A DNA stretch of 64,000 nt from Tetrapyrgos nigripes (lineage: Eukaryota; Basidiomycota; Agaricomycetes; Agaricales; Campanellaceae): assembly GCA_013368315.1 (NCBI GenBank), contig JAACJM010000178.1:62001-126000 (forward strand). Reading direction: 5' to 3'. How positions within the stretch are numbered: the first letter of the stretch is position 1; each line of letters begins with the position of its first letter. A program made the translations under genes and the position numbers. This document shows, piece by piece, positions 35,855 to 46,675 of this stretch. The notes beneath the pieces are model-generated. The model saw only the letters and a program-made list of their open reading frames with translations, did not search any database and was not told the origin of the DNA.

Positions 35855-37999
35855 TGTCAAGGTTGTCGATACACTCAAATAACCACCCAAGTTACACACT
35901 AAGAGAGCAGATACAGACAGATAGATTGAGAGAGATATAAATGAGATATAGAGATGAAGAGAGATGAGTACGCTGACTAGGCTCTACACTGCGTAGTAAT
36001 AGTACAGAGCAGAGATGAAGTGAACGAACTGGGGAATTAGTTACAAGAGATCTCGAGTATACAGTGGCCAAAAAAATTGTCCACATGTTTGGCACTGTTG
36101 GAAAGATTGCTGATTTAAGAGCTATTGAGCAGAAATCTCAAAACATGGCTGGTAGTAGCAAGGAAGCCTTTGATTAGAGCTACAATAATCTGTATGTTTT
36201 GTCTTATTTGGCCAAATATCTGTGGAGTTATGATTGATTTAAAACTGTATGTCATTTGGACAATTTTTTGAGTTGCCACTTCAAAATCATTATTGCAATA
36301 ACCTGATGTGTTATACATGATGTCATGGGTAGAGCTGTACAGTAATGTAATGTATACACTACAATGATGTCATAGCTGCCAGCCGGAGCATACATAGCAA
36401 CATACAGATGCTCTACAGCCTCTATGAAAATCATGGGGTCCCTCATATCAGCCCAGAAAGACAATCTCTACTCTCTCCTCTTAACTGCCTCTCCATCTGC
36501 AAAAATTGCAGCTCAGACTGGAGTATGGAAGCCAAGATTTGCTTTTGTGGCTTAAAAGACAAATACAGACAATGAGAACAATACAGCAGGGTGTCCTAGG
36601 AGGCTCTCTACTACTTGTGAAGAGGTTAGATTGGGAAAAAAATCCATTCTGGTAAAGCCAGATTGCTACACAAGTGGCCTGAAACATCAAGGCTCTTCTT
36701 GGACAACCTGTCCCAACCTATAACAGCCAAAACATTCCTGAAAACGTCTTGTGGCGATCTCCAAAACACAGAACAAGTGCAAACTTACAGTGACTTGCAG
36801 CAAGGCTCACTTGAAGTTTGCACAGATGTAAAAAGACCGGGCTGTAGAAGGCTAGAAGAGGGTTATTTTCTCAGATAAGACCAAAACCAATTATTTTGGG
36901 GCAAATATGCCCCAGCATGTGTGAGAAAAGAGAGATAAATTCATGGTACAGCAAGATGTGACAGAAATGATGACATTTGAGAGAGAAAATGACATGATGG
37001 AGTAGGGTATGGGGCAACAGTAAGTAGTAAAAATGGTCCAGATGAAGGGGAAGATAGATTGCAAACACTATATGACCATCTTAAGTAACAAAATCCTGGA
37101 AAGCATTAATAACATGGGAGTTGATCCAGAGGTGGCCATTTTTCAGCTGGGTATTAACTTTCTAAAGTGCTATATCCAATGGTTTCCTTTATCAGAACAT
37201 GTCTCTCTACCTATAAAAGCAACACTCTGCTTTCATACTTCAGTCTGAGCTGAAATTTTGATAGAGGGAGGGGTAGTTTGGAGGAGAGAGTAGAGATTGT
37301 CTTTCTGGGCTGATATGAGGGACCCCATGATTTTCATAGAAGCTGTAGAGCATCTGTATGTTGCTATGTATGCTCCAGCTGGCAGCTATGACATCATTGT
37401 GGTGTATACATCACATTACTGTACAGCTCCACCCATGACATCATGTATAACACATCAGGTTATTGCAATAATGATTTTGAAGTGGCGACTCAAAAAATTG
37501 TCCAAATGACATACATTTTTAAATCAATCATAACTCCACAGATATGTGGCCAAATAAGACAAAACAGACAGATTATTGTAGCTCTAATCAAAGGCTTTCT
37601 TGCTACCACCAGCCATGCTCTGAGATTTCTGTTCAATAGCTCTTAAATCAGCAATCTTTCCAAAAGTGCCAAACATGTGGACAATTTTTTTGGCCACTGT
37701 ATATGAGAAATGTGAAGAGATGGGATAAGTAAATAAAAATAGAATGATACCATATGGTTGAGAAAGATAGGAAGATCAGATCAATCAAGTTAAAGATAGG
37801 AAGAATGGATACGAGATAAGAAAGATGGGAAGATTGATCGACAGTTATTATAGAGTTTGACAGGTTTTATAAAGTTCAAAGTCAGAAATATAAGGTTGAA
37901 GGGTTTATCGAGGAAATGTGATGGACGAATGATCAGAGAAAGGGTTTGATAATGAAGTAACAGAGGAAGGAGGGCAAAGAACTGTAACATTTCGTGACA
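35855..37999 (-). mobile_element. Solo LTR of the gypsy family, inverted, split by a Tc1-like element
   Basis: On the minus strand it begins TGTCACGAAATG and ends CCTTGACA, resembling the LTR at 48,844-49,260 (TGTCACAAATCG ... TTCTTGACA). Without the nested insertion it is ~505 bp. Flanks GCGAT (35,850-35,854) and GCAAT (38,000-38,004) look like a 5-bp target duplication with one transition. It lies within the unknown gene at 34,630-38,322. Confidence 0.65.
36062..37699. mobile_element. Tc1/mariner-like foldback element, defective
   Basis: TA-flanked, with ends CAGTGGCCAAAAAAATTGTC and its complement. Inverted arms are long: near-identical for ~415 bp and still recognisable to ~520 bp. The centre holds only broken transposase-like pieces such as RGLFSDKTKTNYFGANMPQ on the plus strand (about 36,855-36,920), so it is non-autonomous. 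The ends resemble those of the intact element at 50,671-52,297. Confidence 0.75.
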
Positions 38000-38324
38000 G
38001 CAATGAAGAATGTGACAAGACTCCAGGTAAATGTGTCTCCTCTGGCTGCCTCAGTGAACCTGCTGATGTTTTCCAGATAACCCTGCAGGGCAAAGTTCCG
38101 GTGCCTCCACTCCCCAAGCCAGAGGTCCAGTCTACCCCAATTTTCCTTCTTCTATCCTCCCAAGTATTCAGGCCCCACAAAGAGCTCGACAGACCTAGAG
38201 TACTCCACAGCCTGTATGCAAACATTTCCAGATTGCAAATGGCTGCGCGTACTTGGAATATGAGGAAGGCAATCAGACTGTTATCGAGCTGGAGGAGGGT
38301 GATGTTGTTGAGCTGGAACTAGTA

Positions 38325-40480
38325 ATTGGCATTGTCATTGTAATCGCATAAGGATGTAATACACCACAATAATTAAAATGTCGTTCCAGACAAGGGAGAA
38401 AACCCTCCCAGGCTCCCAAGCCTTGTCTGAACCCCCTACTGGAACGTTGAACTGTGGGCGAGATCACTGAGCCAGGAGTTTGAAAGAGGACAGTAAGAAG
38501 GAAAATGAGTGCTGAGGGAAGAACGACTCTCTGGCACTCAAGTCCTCTTCTTTGAAACCTCTTTGGCCTTTGGTTTTGAATCATTGGCATTCAGAAAGGG
38601 CTGCCTCAGAATCTGGAGAGAGACAAGAGGGTGATTTATAATGAGTGAGCTTCTGGAAGAATGGAAACATATTTGGTTAGCTTCTAAGTCCAGAACAGAC
38701 GTGAATAATAGGAATATACTCACCACGAAGAAAAATGGCGAGGAATTGAAAGTGGTTGGTGTTGAAATGGTTTTGACGTCCTTTTGGAAGGTGGTTCTGG
38801 GAAGGTGGATATGTATGTGGTTAGTTTCCCAGTGCAATAGAGATGAGAAATAGAAAGGATAGTAAGTATAGCAAGGGAGGACTCATCATACGGAAGAAGT
38901 GATTGAAAGCACGATTGTGATACAGAAAAATAGTTTAGCATCGTTTCAGACGAAGGCTCTGGCAAATCAGACAGGTATTTGTTTAGTTTCCGAGTACAGA
39001 ACAGATGAGAAATAGCAGGGATAGTAAGAATACACTCACCTCACAAATACTCTCCTACCCTCTAGGAGGAAGCCCCAAATAACACCTGCACTGCAACAAT
39101 GCACGTTTATTGAAAGTGGTTGGTGTTGAAATGGTTTTGACATCCTTTTGGAAGGTGGTTCTGGGAAGGTGGATATCTATGAGGTTAGTTTCCCAGTGCA
39201 ATAGAGACGAGAAATAGAAAGGATAGTAAGTATAGCAAGGGAGGACTCACCATATGGAAGAAGTGATCGAAAACACAATTGTGATACAGAAAAATAGTTT
39301 TAGTGTCATTTCAGACGAAGGCTCTGGCAAAACAGACAGGTATTCGTTTAGTTTCCGAGTACAGAACAGACAAGAAATAACAGGGATAGTAAGAATACAC
39401 TCACCTCACAAATACTCTCCTACCCTCTAGGAGGAAGCCCCAAATGACACCTGCACTGCGACAATGCACATTTTTTCAATAGTGTTTGGTCTTGAAGAAC
39501 TGGGAAGATTGACAGTCTTCAAGAAATACAGGTAGTTTAAGGTGATTTTGCACCAAGGTTCTAGCAAAATGAATAGTTACTCCGTTAGTACAAAACAAGG
39601 AGAAATGGCAAAATGAAATGCACTTGAGAGGAAGGAATTAAATGGATGTGGTCTTGAAGTAAGACTGGGAATTTAGTTTAACATCGTTTTGGACAAAGGT
39701 CCTAGCAAGATGGTTAAGTACTCTGTTAGTTCTGAGTACATAACAGAAGAGTAATCGTAGAAATGGTAGAAAGACTTACACTGAGAAGTCAACATCTCCT
39801 TTACATCTAGGAGGAAGTGCTGAGCAGTATCGTTGTGTGACAAACAATGAAAACATTTGGTCTTGAGGAACGCTGGTCTTGAATGGGGTAGAGCTGTAGC
39901 ACAGCGACATGATAATCTGACTGCGAGAGACTGAGCTACTTGATAGTATGACTTGGGAGAGCCGACACAATAGTCAGAGCTCCCATGAAGTGTGAAAACG
40001 CTGCATTGAGGAGAGAAGTAAAGAAAGGAGGTGGGGTCAGAGGGGTCAGAGAGGTCAGAGGAGTCACTGTGGAATGACCTGGAATGACGGACTTGGGATG
40101 GAAAAATGATGTGGCACTTGGATGGCAATTGCTGTTGTGGCTTGGAGCTATACAGCTCGGCATTCGGCCCAACATCACATGACTCCCATGAGTCATTCTC
40201 AGGAATCAATGGTGAATGTCCTTTCTCCTGTGACTCTGTGAGTTGTTCTTGGCCCTGCCCTTCCTTTCCACTGTCCTTGACCCCCGCCCTCCCTATTCTT
40301 TCCTCTACCTCATTTACTCACAACCCCTTTCCTGCGACTCTGACTAATGTGTTGGTCACTCACAGACACTACGTCACATAGACTGTGAACTCTAACCACA
40401 CGGTGTACTTCGAGTAGCCAGTGTGTCGACTCTACCTCATCAAGACACACCTTTATCCACAATATCGACAACCTCACAAC
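38325..40480. other. Repetitive, no confident gene
   Basis: Short minus-strand frames exist, the longest at 39,673-40,209 (starting MIPENDSWESCDVGP, Ser-rich), but I see no family and no clear exon structure. The region contains the 364-bp tandem duplication described separately and further diverged copies of its parts at 39,480-39,800, suggesting an old repeated exon/intron module. Confidence 0.3.
38748..39475. repeat. 364-bp tandem duplication
   Basis: The block beginning GAAAGTGGTTGGTGTTGAAA at 38,748 recurs at about 39,112 and stays closely similar to its end near 39,475, including CTAGGAGGAAGCCCCAAAT. A diverged third part lies at 39,480-39,800. Confidence 0.7.
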
Positions 40481-42471
40481 ATGTCTGGACCTTCCTCGGT
40501 AGCAACTACTGGCCCTCCCACTGTGGAGCAGCTAGCTGCAGACCCCAAAATACTACTACATTGCAAACCTCATATGTTCTTCATGTTTTCTCAGGCTTAT
40601 ACTGACCTGTGATCATGTCTACTTTAGGTCCTGGCCCAGCCAATGCATACATTGCTGCCTCTGCTGCCGTCATTAGTGATGGGTGTTTCTTTGTAACAAC
40701 ACCCCACAACAATCTTCCCATGCTGTGACCTACTCTCCAGGTAGACTCTATGAGACTACAGGAGGACTTTTGCTATGGGGAACACAACTTCCTCCTTTGG
40801 CCACAACACTGGTACCCACCTCTCTGTTATCTTGCCTGTATTCAAGCCAAGCTGGAAGGAAACAAGCACTCAGTTATGTGGTGGGTGCCAGATTGGGACT
40901 CTTTTGTTGAAGAGAAGTGGGGCCTGGCTATGGGTTTGGGCAAGTTGCAGTTGTTGAGGTGTCGAGAGTTCTGCAAGGCAGTCCAGGGTCTCTCAGCTGT
41001 CTGCGATTGCTTCCTTGAATCCCACCAAAACACCAACGAGAAGGAATTGGCTCAGCAGTTCAAACGACTCCTTTTGGAACAACTGCTCCGTTTGGAGAGC
41101 CTTGTTACTAGCTATCGCCAGATGAGGGTCACTGTTGTCAGTCTTCAGCACACCTTTCTGGAGTTACAGTCACTCATTGAGTACTGTCGTACCTTCAAGC
41201 CTCGCATGGAGGGTCAAGCCACTGCCCTCATAGGAACATTTGTGTGGGATCTTAACGTTGCGGCACAGCTCTTTTGAGCTGGTATACCATTTTGGTTCAT
41301 TCATCCAGTCCATGATGTTCCTTGAGTTTGAGTCCAGAACCTATGCACTTTGACCTCTCCAGAAACCCTCAACCATTGTGATTGCCCCTTCATTTCCTCA
41401 ATTATCTTCAAAGGCATCCCCAATCTCAGAACCCAATATGCTGCTATCAGTGAAGATACTGCTGGCGTCTTCAAGACCTTCAGCCCCTTTGCATCCCATG
41501 GTCAGACCCAGCTCAATATGGCTCCATCATCAAGTCTTGTGATGCGTACCACCCTGGCAACAAAAAACGAAAAGAAACCCTGTGAATTATTATCAGTTGT
41601 AACCTACCATTACTTTGCTGATGCTGGAAGTGGCCAAGACAAGTTTTCCCTGCCTACCAGTCCACTTTTTCCTCATTTCTTCTCCACCTGGCAAATATGT
41701 TTGAGTAGAGTCAATTGCAGCAATCCGCCTGATGACCCCAAGACTGGCTTTGTTTTCCTGGACGTGCAGCTCTTTGTCGCTGTGCAGACAAGAGAGAAGG
41801 CCATTGTATACATCAAAAACTGGCTACGGTTCCATAATATCCTCATTTTCCGCTTGACCAAGCCTTCACTGTCTCTGGTCTCAAACCATGTGTGGCGGCA
41901 GCTACTTGGTGGTCAAATTTCAAGCCGTACCAAGTCCACTGTGCTGATGAGTGTAAGCTTGAGGTTTGCCAATTGCTTGCGACTTGTCTCACTGAGAGCA
42001 GCATCGAACTGGACACTGATGCTCCATTGGGGCCTGTATCATGGTTGGATGATGATGTTCCTGATCTGGTAGTTAAAGAGGTGCTTTGGGAAATCTTGCA
42101 GCTCAATTTCTGATGTGAGCTGAGTGCTCTGGACGGTGTCCTGAAGAGTTCAAAGTGTCAGGACAGTAGTTCAATGCCTTTTCAAGGACAGCGATGGTGA
42201 TTTTTTAATTGCTGATACATTTCGTGCATGTGAAGGATTAGCTGCTTGTAAACCTCTTTGGTGTAAACCCTATCTCTCTGCCCTACAGGATACAATGATG
42301 GACTGGACCAGGGCTGACATGTACCAGGAGCTCATGGATTATCAGGAGAAGGATTGTAACAACGAGTTGGTTCTTACGGTATTTGAAGGCAAAGTTGTAC
42401 AGATTTATCTCCAGCATTTCTTTGACGTGTTTGGACGTGCTGTGACAGTTCCTCTTGCTCTTGAAGCTTGA
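40481..42471 (+). CDS. Agaricomycete lineage-specific hypothetical protein
   Basis: Starts ATG 40,481 (MSGPSSVATTGPPTVEQLAA) and ends TGA 42,469-42,471 (VTVPLALEA). Internal pieces: EDFCYGEHNFLLWPQHWYPP (about 40,760), a Leu/Gln-rich likely helical part with QQFKRLLLEQLLRLE (41,060-41,210), TALIGTFVWDLNVAAQLF then AGIPFWFIHPVHD (41,220-41,310), GQDKFSLPTSPLFPHFFSTW (41,635-41,690), KNWLRFHNILIFRLTKP and a last exon ending VQIYLQHFFDVFGRAVTV. I recall this layout (AGIP.W.I, then QNKFSVP.SP, a WLR motif, and FF..FGRA near the end) from many mushroom hypothetical proteins; no function is known to me. Several frame changes must be introns or decay, so exon borders are uncertain. Confidence 0.5.
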
Positions 42472-42644
42472 TCAATTATCATTACATTACACCTCAGCTA
42501 CACATACAACAAACATACTCTACAGCTTGCATATCTTGGACGCCAAATATAGTAGTATTTATAGATGTCTCTCTCTGTGTTTGAGTGACCTCTGGTCCAT
42601 TTGTGGCCTTGATATGTGCTTGGACTGGCCCTTGTCACATCTAA

Positions 42645-42770
42645 CTTGAGGTGAGTCTATTGTTCCAGTTTTGGCAAAAAAACTAAACTCACATGCATCT
42701 ACTGATGCACCATGTTGGTGAGTCCAATTGTTCCAGTTTTGGTGAGAAAAATAAAACCTGACTCACGTGT
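42645..42770. repeat. Two ~60-bp direct repeats
   Basis: GGTGAGTC.A.TTGTTCCAGTTTTGG followed by an A-rich run and ACTCAC occurs at about 42,650 and 42,716, just upstream of the next gene. Could be promoter or transposon-end sequence. Confidence 0.45.
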
Positions 42771-42850
42771 TGCCTTTCCTCTGCACTGTCTTTATTTTCT
42801 TCTTCCTCCACCATCTTTCACTCTTACACCTACATACACTTCAGCTCACA

Positions 42851-45168
42851 ATGGCTAAAGATTGTAGTTCGAAATCAACCAAGTCTGGTACTGCACAGAT
42901 GACAGCACCTAGCAGCTCAAAACCCAGGGCAAACACTCAGAATCCTTTCAACGTGGATCAGAGGGCTGTCATCGCTAAGCATGTCACCAAGTACCTCACT
43001 CTGCACCCAAACAAGAAGTCGATGAACGAGTTCCTGAAGAAGGCTCTGCAAGATATCCCGAAGCATGAAGCTTTCAATGGCAAATTATCCAACACAAAGA
43101 ATGACAGGCAGTGGGCCAAAGTGAGTTTTCGTGTTTAAAAAGTATTGCCCTCCCACTGACAGTGATATATGCTTGCACCAGTCCATCAAGAAGCAGTTCA
43201 CCAATGCTTGTGACAAGATGAAGAAGCAGTTAGTCAAGGATGAATGAGAGGACTGAGATGGCCCTGCCACCAGTGATGTCCATGACCTGGTCTGATGCAT
43301 CAAGAGTATGCATAACTACGCCTGACTTTTCCGAGCACTGGGTACCACTGTCATTGATGGGAGGTCAGTTTTCAAGAACAAACATGAGGCAAGAATTACA
43401 AGTCATGCAGCGACCCTCGAGGGCAATGATACCTTCAAGATGGTGTTGAAGGAACTTTGGGAGGCTGAACCTAACAAAGCTCTGTATGAGAACGAGGCCA
43501 AGCAGCATTGGGATATTGCCCAGTAGGTTTATTGTGCCTAATTACTATATTAGAATTCAAGATGACTTCGTCTCTGGCGCCTTCGAGACGTTGAAGGGCT
43601 TGTGCCAGTATGGGCATTTAGGCAGGGCAGAGATGATGCTGGTTTATGGATTTCGCAATCCAAATGGAGAGTTTACCAGTGGAAGGTGAGGCCACTTCAT
43701 TGAAACCAATTAGACATGGCTTAATGCAGTGTTATTTAATAGCATCAATGCTCATTGGAATTCTGAGAACAAGTCGTACCCAGATGAGTACCCCAATGAA
43801 TGCGACACATTCCTTGACGTCTGGGAGAAGTACACAGAAGCCCTCTGTGAGTACAGGTCATTGCATTCTCACTTCTATTCGTTTTCTTAGCTTTATCCAA
43901 CCCAGGTCCTCCACTACTGGTGAATTCCAATATCAAAATCATTGCAGACACGACTGGCAGACCTAGGTTTCCACCATTGGATTTGGAGACTGTTCAAGTT
44001 GTTGAGCAACGTGCTGTTCTTTCAGCTTATTTGCAGGCATTATGGAGTAAGTTTGTTACTTGATATGTTCTTCTCAGCTTTTTGATCATTGAATATGGAC
44101 CTTTGCAGGCTTTTCTGGGCATCAAGGGAGTCCACCTTATGCCAAGATTGCACTCTCTCCTGACCTCTTTTATGACTTTAGTTGTCATAAGGCTCTGTCT
44201 CTAAACGATCCTAATGACAAGTCTTTGGAGAGCCATCAAGTTAGTGCACTGGTGGACTACTTTGTGTCCCAGTCTACTAGTTCTGCTCTCACTCCTTTTG
44301 AATTTCATTCATTGGGTCCACCAGCTATTTTGCCCATTTCACCAGAAAAAGCTTCAACCTCTTCCTCCTCTAACAGCACCCTTAAGGGTCAACCACCTCT
44401 TGCAGCTCTATCCAATCCAATCATGCCACCCCTTTCCTCTCCTAGTCCCAACCTTGAACAGGCTGATGATCCGACACCTTCTACCTCAGCCAACACCAAC
44501 TTTGACCATTCGGCTTCTCCATCCAAGGCTCTTTATCTGATCCCAATTTGGAGCAATTCGCTAATCCCTCTGAGACTGATCCAACATTCCTTTCCTCATC
44601 CAATTCCCACTTCAATGATTCAGCTTCTGCCTCCAATGCCAATGCCATTCCCTCCAAAACTGACACTCCAGTAACCCTTCCCTCTCTCACCAAACTTGCT
44701 CCACTGGTTCCACAGCAAAGAGGTGAACACAAGGTGAAAGGGAAACAAATCACAACAGAGAGTGCCTTGGGCCAGCATGAGGAGGAGGGTGAACTGGTAG
44801 TCAAGCAGAAAAAGAAAGGGAAAGGAAAAGGAAAAGCAGCAGAGAGCACCTCAGGCCAGCATGAGGAGGAAGAGGGCAAGCCAGTAGTCAAGCAGAAAAA
44901 GAAAGGGAAAGGAAAGGCAGCAGAGAGTGCCTCAAGCCAACAAGAGGAGGAGACAGGCATGAAGGTCAGTAAGCGCAAGCACGAGACTGTCGTTAACCCA
45001 AAGGAGGGGGTTGTCGTGGGTGCTGCTTCTGGTGGGAGAAAATACAAGAACACAAAATCATCAAAGTTTTGGATGATTGTGCCTGTGCTGCCCAATGAAG
45101 AACCAGAGGAACCAGTAGAACCACCGCGCAAGAGAACCAGGACTGTGACCAGGAAAAACACTCAATGA
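42851..45168 (+). CDS. Uncharacterised NPFN-domain protein with Lys-rich C-terminus (possibly decayed)
   Basis: Starts ATG 42,851 (MAKDCSSKSTKSGTAQMTAP). NPFNVDQRAVIAKHVTKYLT and HPNKKSMNEFLKKAL precede a 60-nt intron (donor about 43,122), then SIKKQFTNACDKMKKQL. Further exons give TFKMVLKELWEAEPNKALYE, QDDFVSGAFETLKGLCQYGH and AEMMLVYGFRNPNGEF. The last long frame (44,548-45,168) is Ser/Thr-rich and then strongly basic, with two KQKKKGKGK repeats and a C-terminal RKRTRTVTRKNTQ, which suggests nuclear localisation. It shares its first two exons with the gene at 34.0-33.0 kb. A stop near 43,245 in the most obvious frame may mean decay or a missed splice site. Confidence 0.5.
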
Positions 45169-45189
45169 ACGACTGGTTCTTGGCATTGG

Positions 45190-45640
45190 AGACTTTGTTA
45201 TGGTGTTTCGAGGTCGACTTGAGTTTTGACTTGAGTTTCTTTCTTCTTGTGTTTTGAGTTAAGTTTGACTTGAGTGTTTTTCTTTCTTGTGTTTTGAGGT
45301 GGAATTGAGTTTTTACTTAAGTTTTTTCTTTCTTGTGTTTCAAGGTGCACTTAAGTTTTTAATCAAATTTTTCTTCATTTAGATTGGTATGTCGTGCGTC
45401 AGATGAACTTAATTTTTTGTTTTACTTTTCGTAGGTTGGTGAACGGACTTAAGTTTGGACTTCAGTGTTTTTTTTGTAGGCATAACAATGTGTTATTAAT
45501 CAAAGGTAGTACAACGTTGAGTATAGCAAACTTGAGTGAAAACTGAAGTTTTTCAGGAACCTTCAGTTAAATGTCCTCTGATTCAACTTTACTTAAGTAA
45601 AGCTGCTATAGATTCATAGAGATATTGCTACTATGGGTAT
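45190..45640. repeat. Degenerate ~60-bp tandem repeats with ACTTAAGT/ACTTGAGT motifs
   Basis: Units of the form TTTCTTGTGTTTTGAGG then ACTTGAGTTTT or ACTTAAGTTTT repeat 3-4 times from about 45,200 to 45,360. Single motifs continue to TTTACTTAAGTAAAG near 45,590. Similar motifs lie at 28,665-28,945. Confidence 0.55.
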
Positions 45641-46214
45641 TCTGTATTATTTTACCAGTGGGACTCAGTTGAGTTATACTGCTACCATCTCTCTTCTAAC
45701 CATCATCATCCAAACTTCAAAATTCAATCCACCCCCTTCCTGTGCTCATATTTATACAATTGTATGTCTGTGATATGCTCTTGCAGTGTTTGGGAGCTCT
45801 GGGAGCTCATTTAGGTTGGCTATGTCATCAACAACAACAAGACCTTGTTTTCTCACTCGTTCTGCATTTGCACAGCCACATGTATGTGGCCACACTCTGT
45901 CCTTGTTACTCAGTGCAGTGTCTGGGGCACTTCCTTGTTACTCAGCATGTTGTCTGGATAGGAGCATCTTATACTGGAATCCCATTGCTCAGCTCAGCAA
46001 GATTGGTCCCCAGGCTAGGAGCATCTTATTATCCAGTGCACATTTGGGCCTCTGGGGGAGGATATGGCAAAGTGTCTCTCAGACATCTTTTGTCACTTCT
46101 TTCTGCCCTTGGTCTATCTGCTTGAGTCTGGTACATCAAGCACTCATTCAGCAGGTACCACAGGAGCTATTGAGGAAGGTATTCACTGGCACTGGCTTGC
46201 CATGAGGGTTGAAT
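45641..46214. other. No confident gene
   Basis: Two overlapping plus-strand frames (45,742-46,125 and 45,786-46,205) are rich in Leu, Ser and Cys and match nothing I recognise. They are probably chance frames. Confidence 0.3.
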
Positions 46215-46675
46215 ACTTTTTTCATCTTCGTCTTTGTCTATGTATGGCTAACGTCTACCTCTTCATCTTTGATTTCTTGCATGACTCTATGTCTCCGTCT
46301 TCATCTTCAACTGCACGCATGGTTCTGACTCTGTGTCCTTGTCTTTGACTGCATGTATGACTCTATGTCTATGTCTTCTGTCTTCATCCTCAACTGCATG
46401 CACGAGTCTAACTCTACGTCTTTGTCTTCAACTGCACATATGACTCCTTGACTCCGTCTTTGTCTTTGACTGCACGCATGATTTTAACTCTGCGTCTTCA
46501 ATTGCACGTATGACTCTATGTTTGCGTCTTTGTCTTCAATTGCATGCAGGGCTCTATGTCTGCGACTTTGTCTACAACTGTATGCCTATGTATGACTTTA
46601 TGTCTGTGTTGTCTGTCTTCGTCTATGTATGACTCTATGTCTGCATCTTCATCTACAACTGTACACCTGCAGCGA
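46215..46675. repeat. Minisatellite, ~50-bp units
   Basis: About nine degenerate units built on GACTCTATGTCTGCGTCTT followed by CATCTTCAACTGCACGCAT. Spacing and length vary, so it is an old, diverged tandem array. Confidence 0.65.

Larger units (their letters stand above)
34630..38322 (+). pseudogene. Unknown gene broken by a MITE and a solo LTR
   Basis: Pieces in one frame: 34,640-34,935 (LTELKNFALDCDCMPFPDAV, then CPVYWDLVHTAVFDHSSS), an intron 34,936-34,992, then NWEHCGCDHIIHELSLRDKM to 35,074. After the MITE, DFATDDLQRAYTKSLEED and an acidic repeat-like stretch rich in Asp, Ser and Lys run to 35,854. After the LTR, EECDKTPGKCVSSGCLSEPA continues from 38,005 to about 38,200, with the end uncertain. 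Dropping each insertion plus one target-site copy keeps the frame open across both junctions, so these were one gene before insertion. I do not recognise the family. It may be cargo of the neighbouring transposon or a host gene. Confidence 0.5.

Noticed and set aside
30000..45168. TET/JBP dioxygenase gene as KDZ cargo
   Set aside because: Such genes are known to accompany some KDZ elements, but no HxD...H-type dioxygenase motif was seen in any frame here.
46215..46675. CRISPR-like array
   Set aside because: Units are degenerate throughout with no constant repeat and unique spacers, and the genome is eukaryotic.
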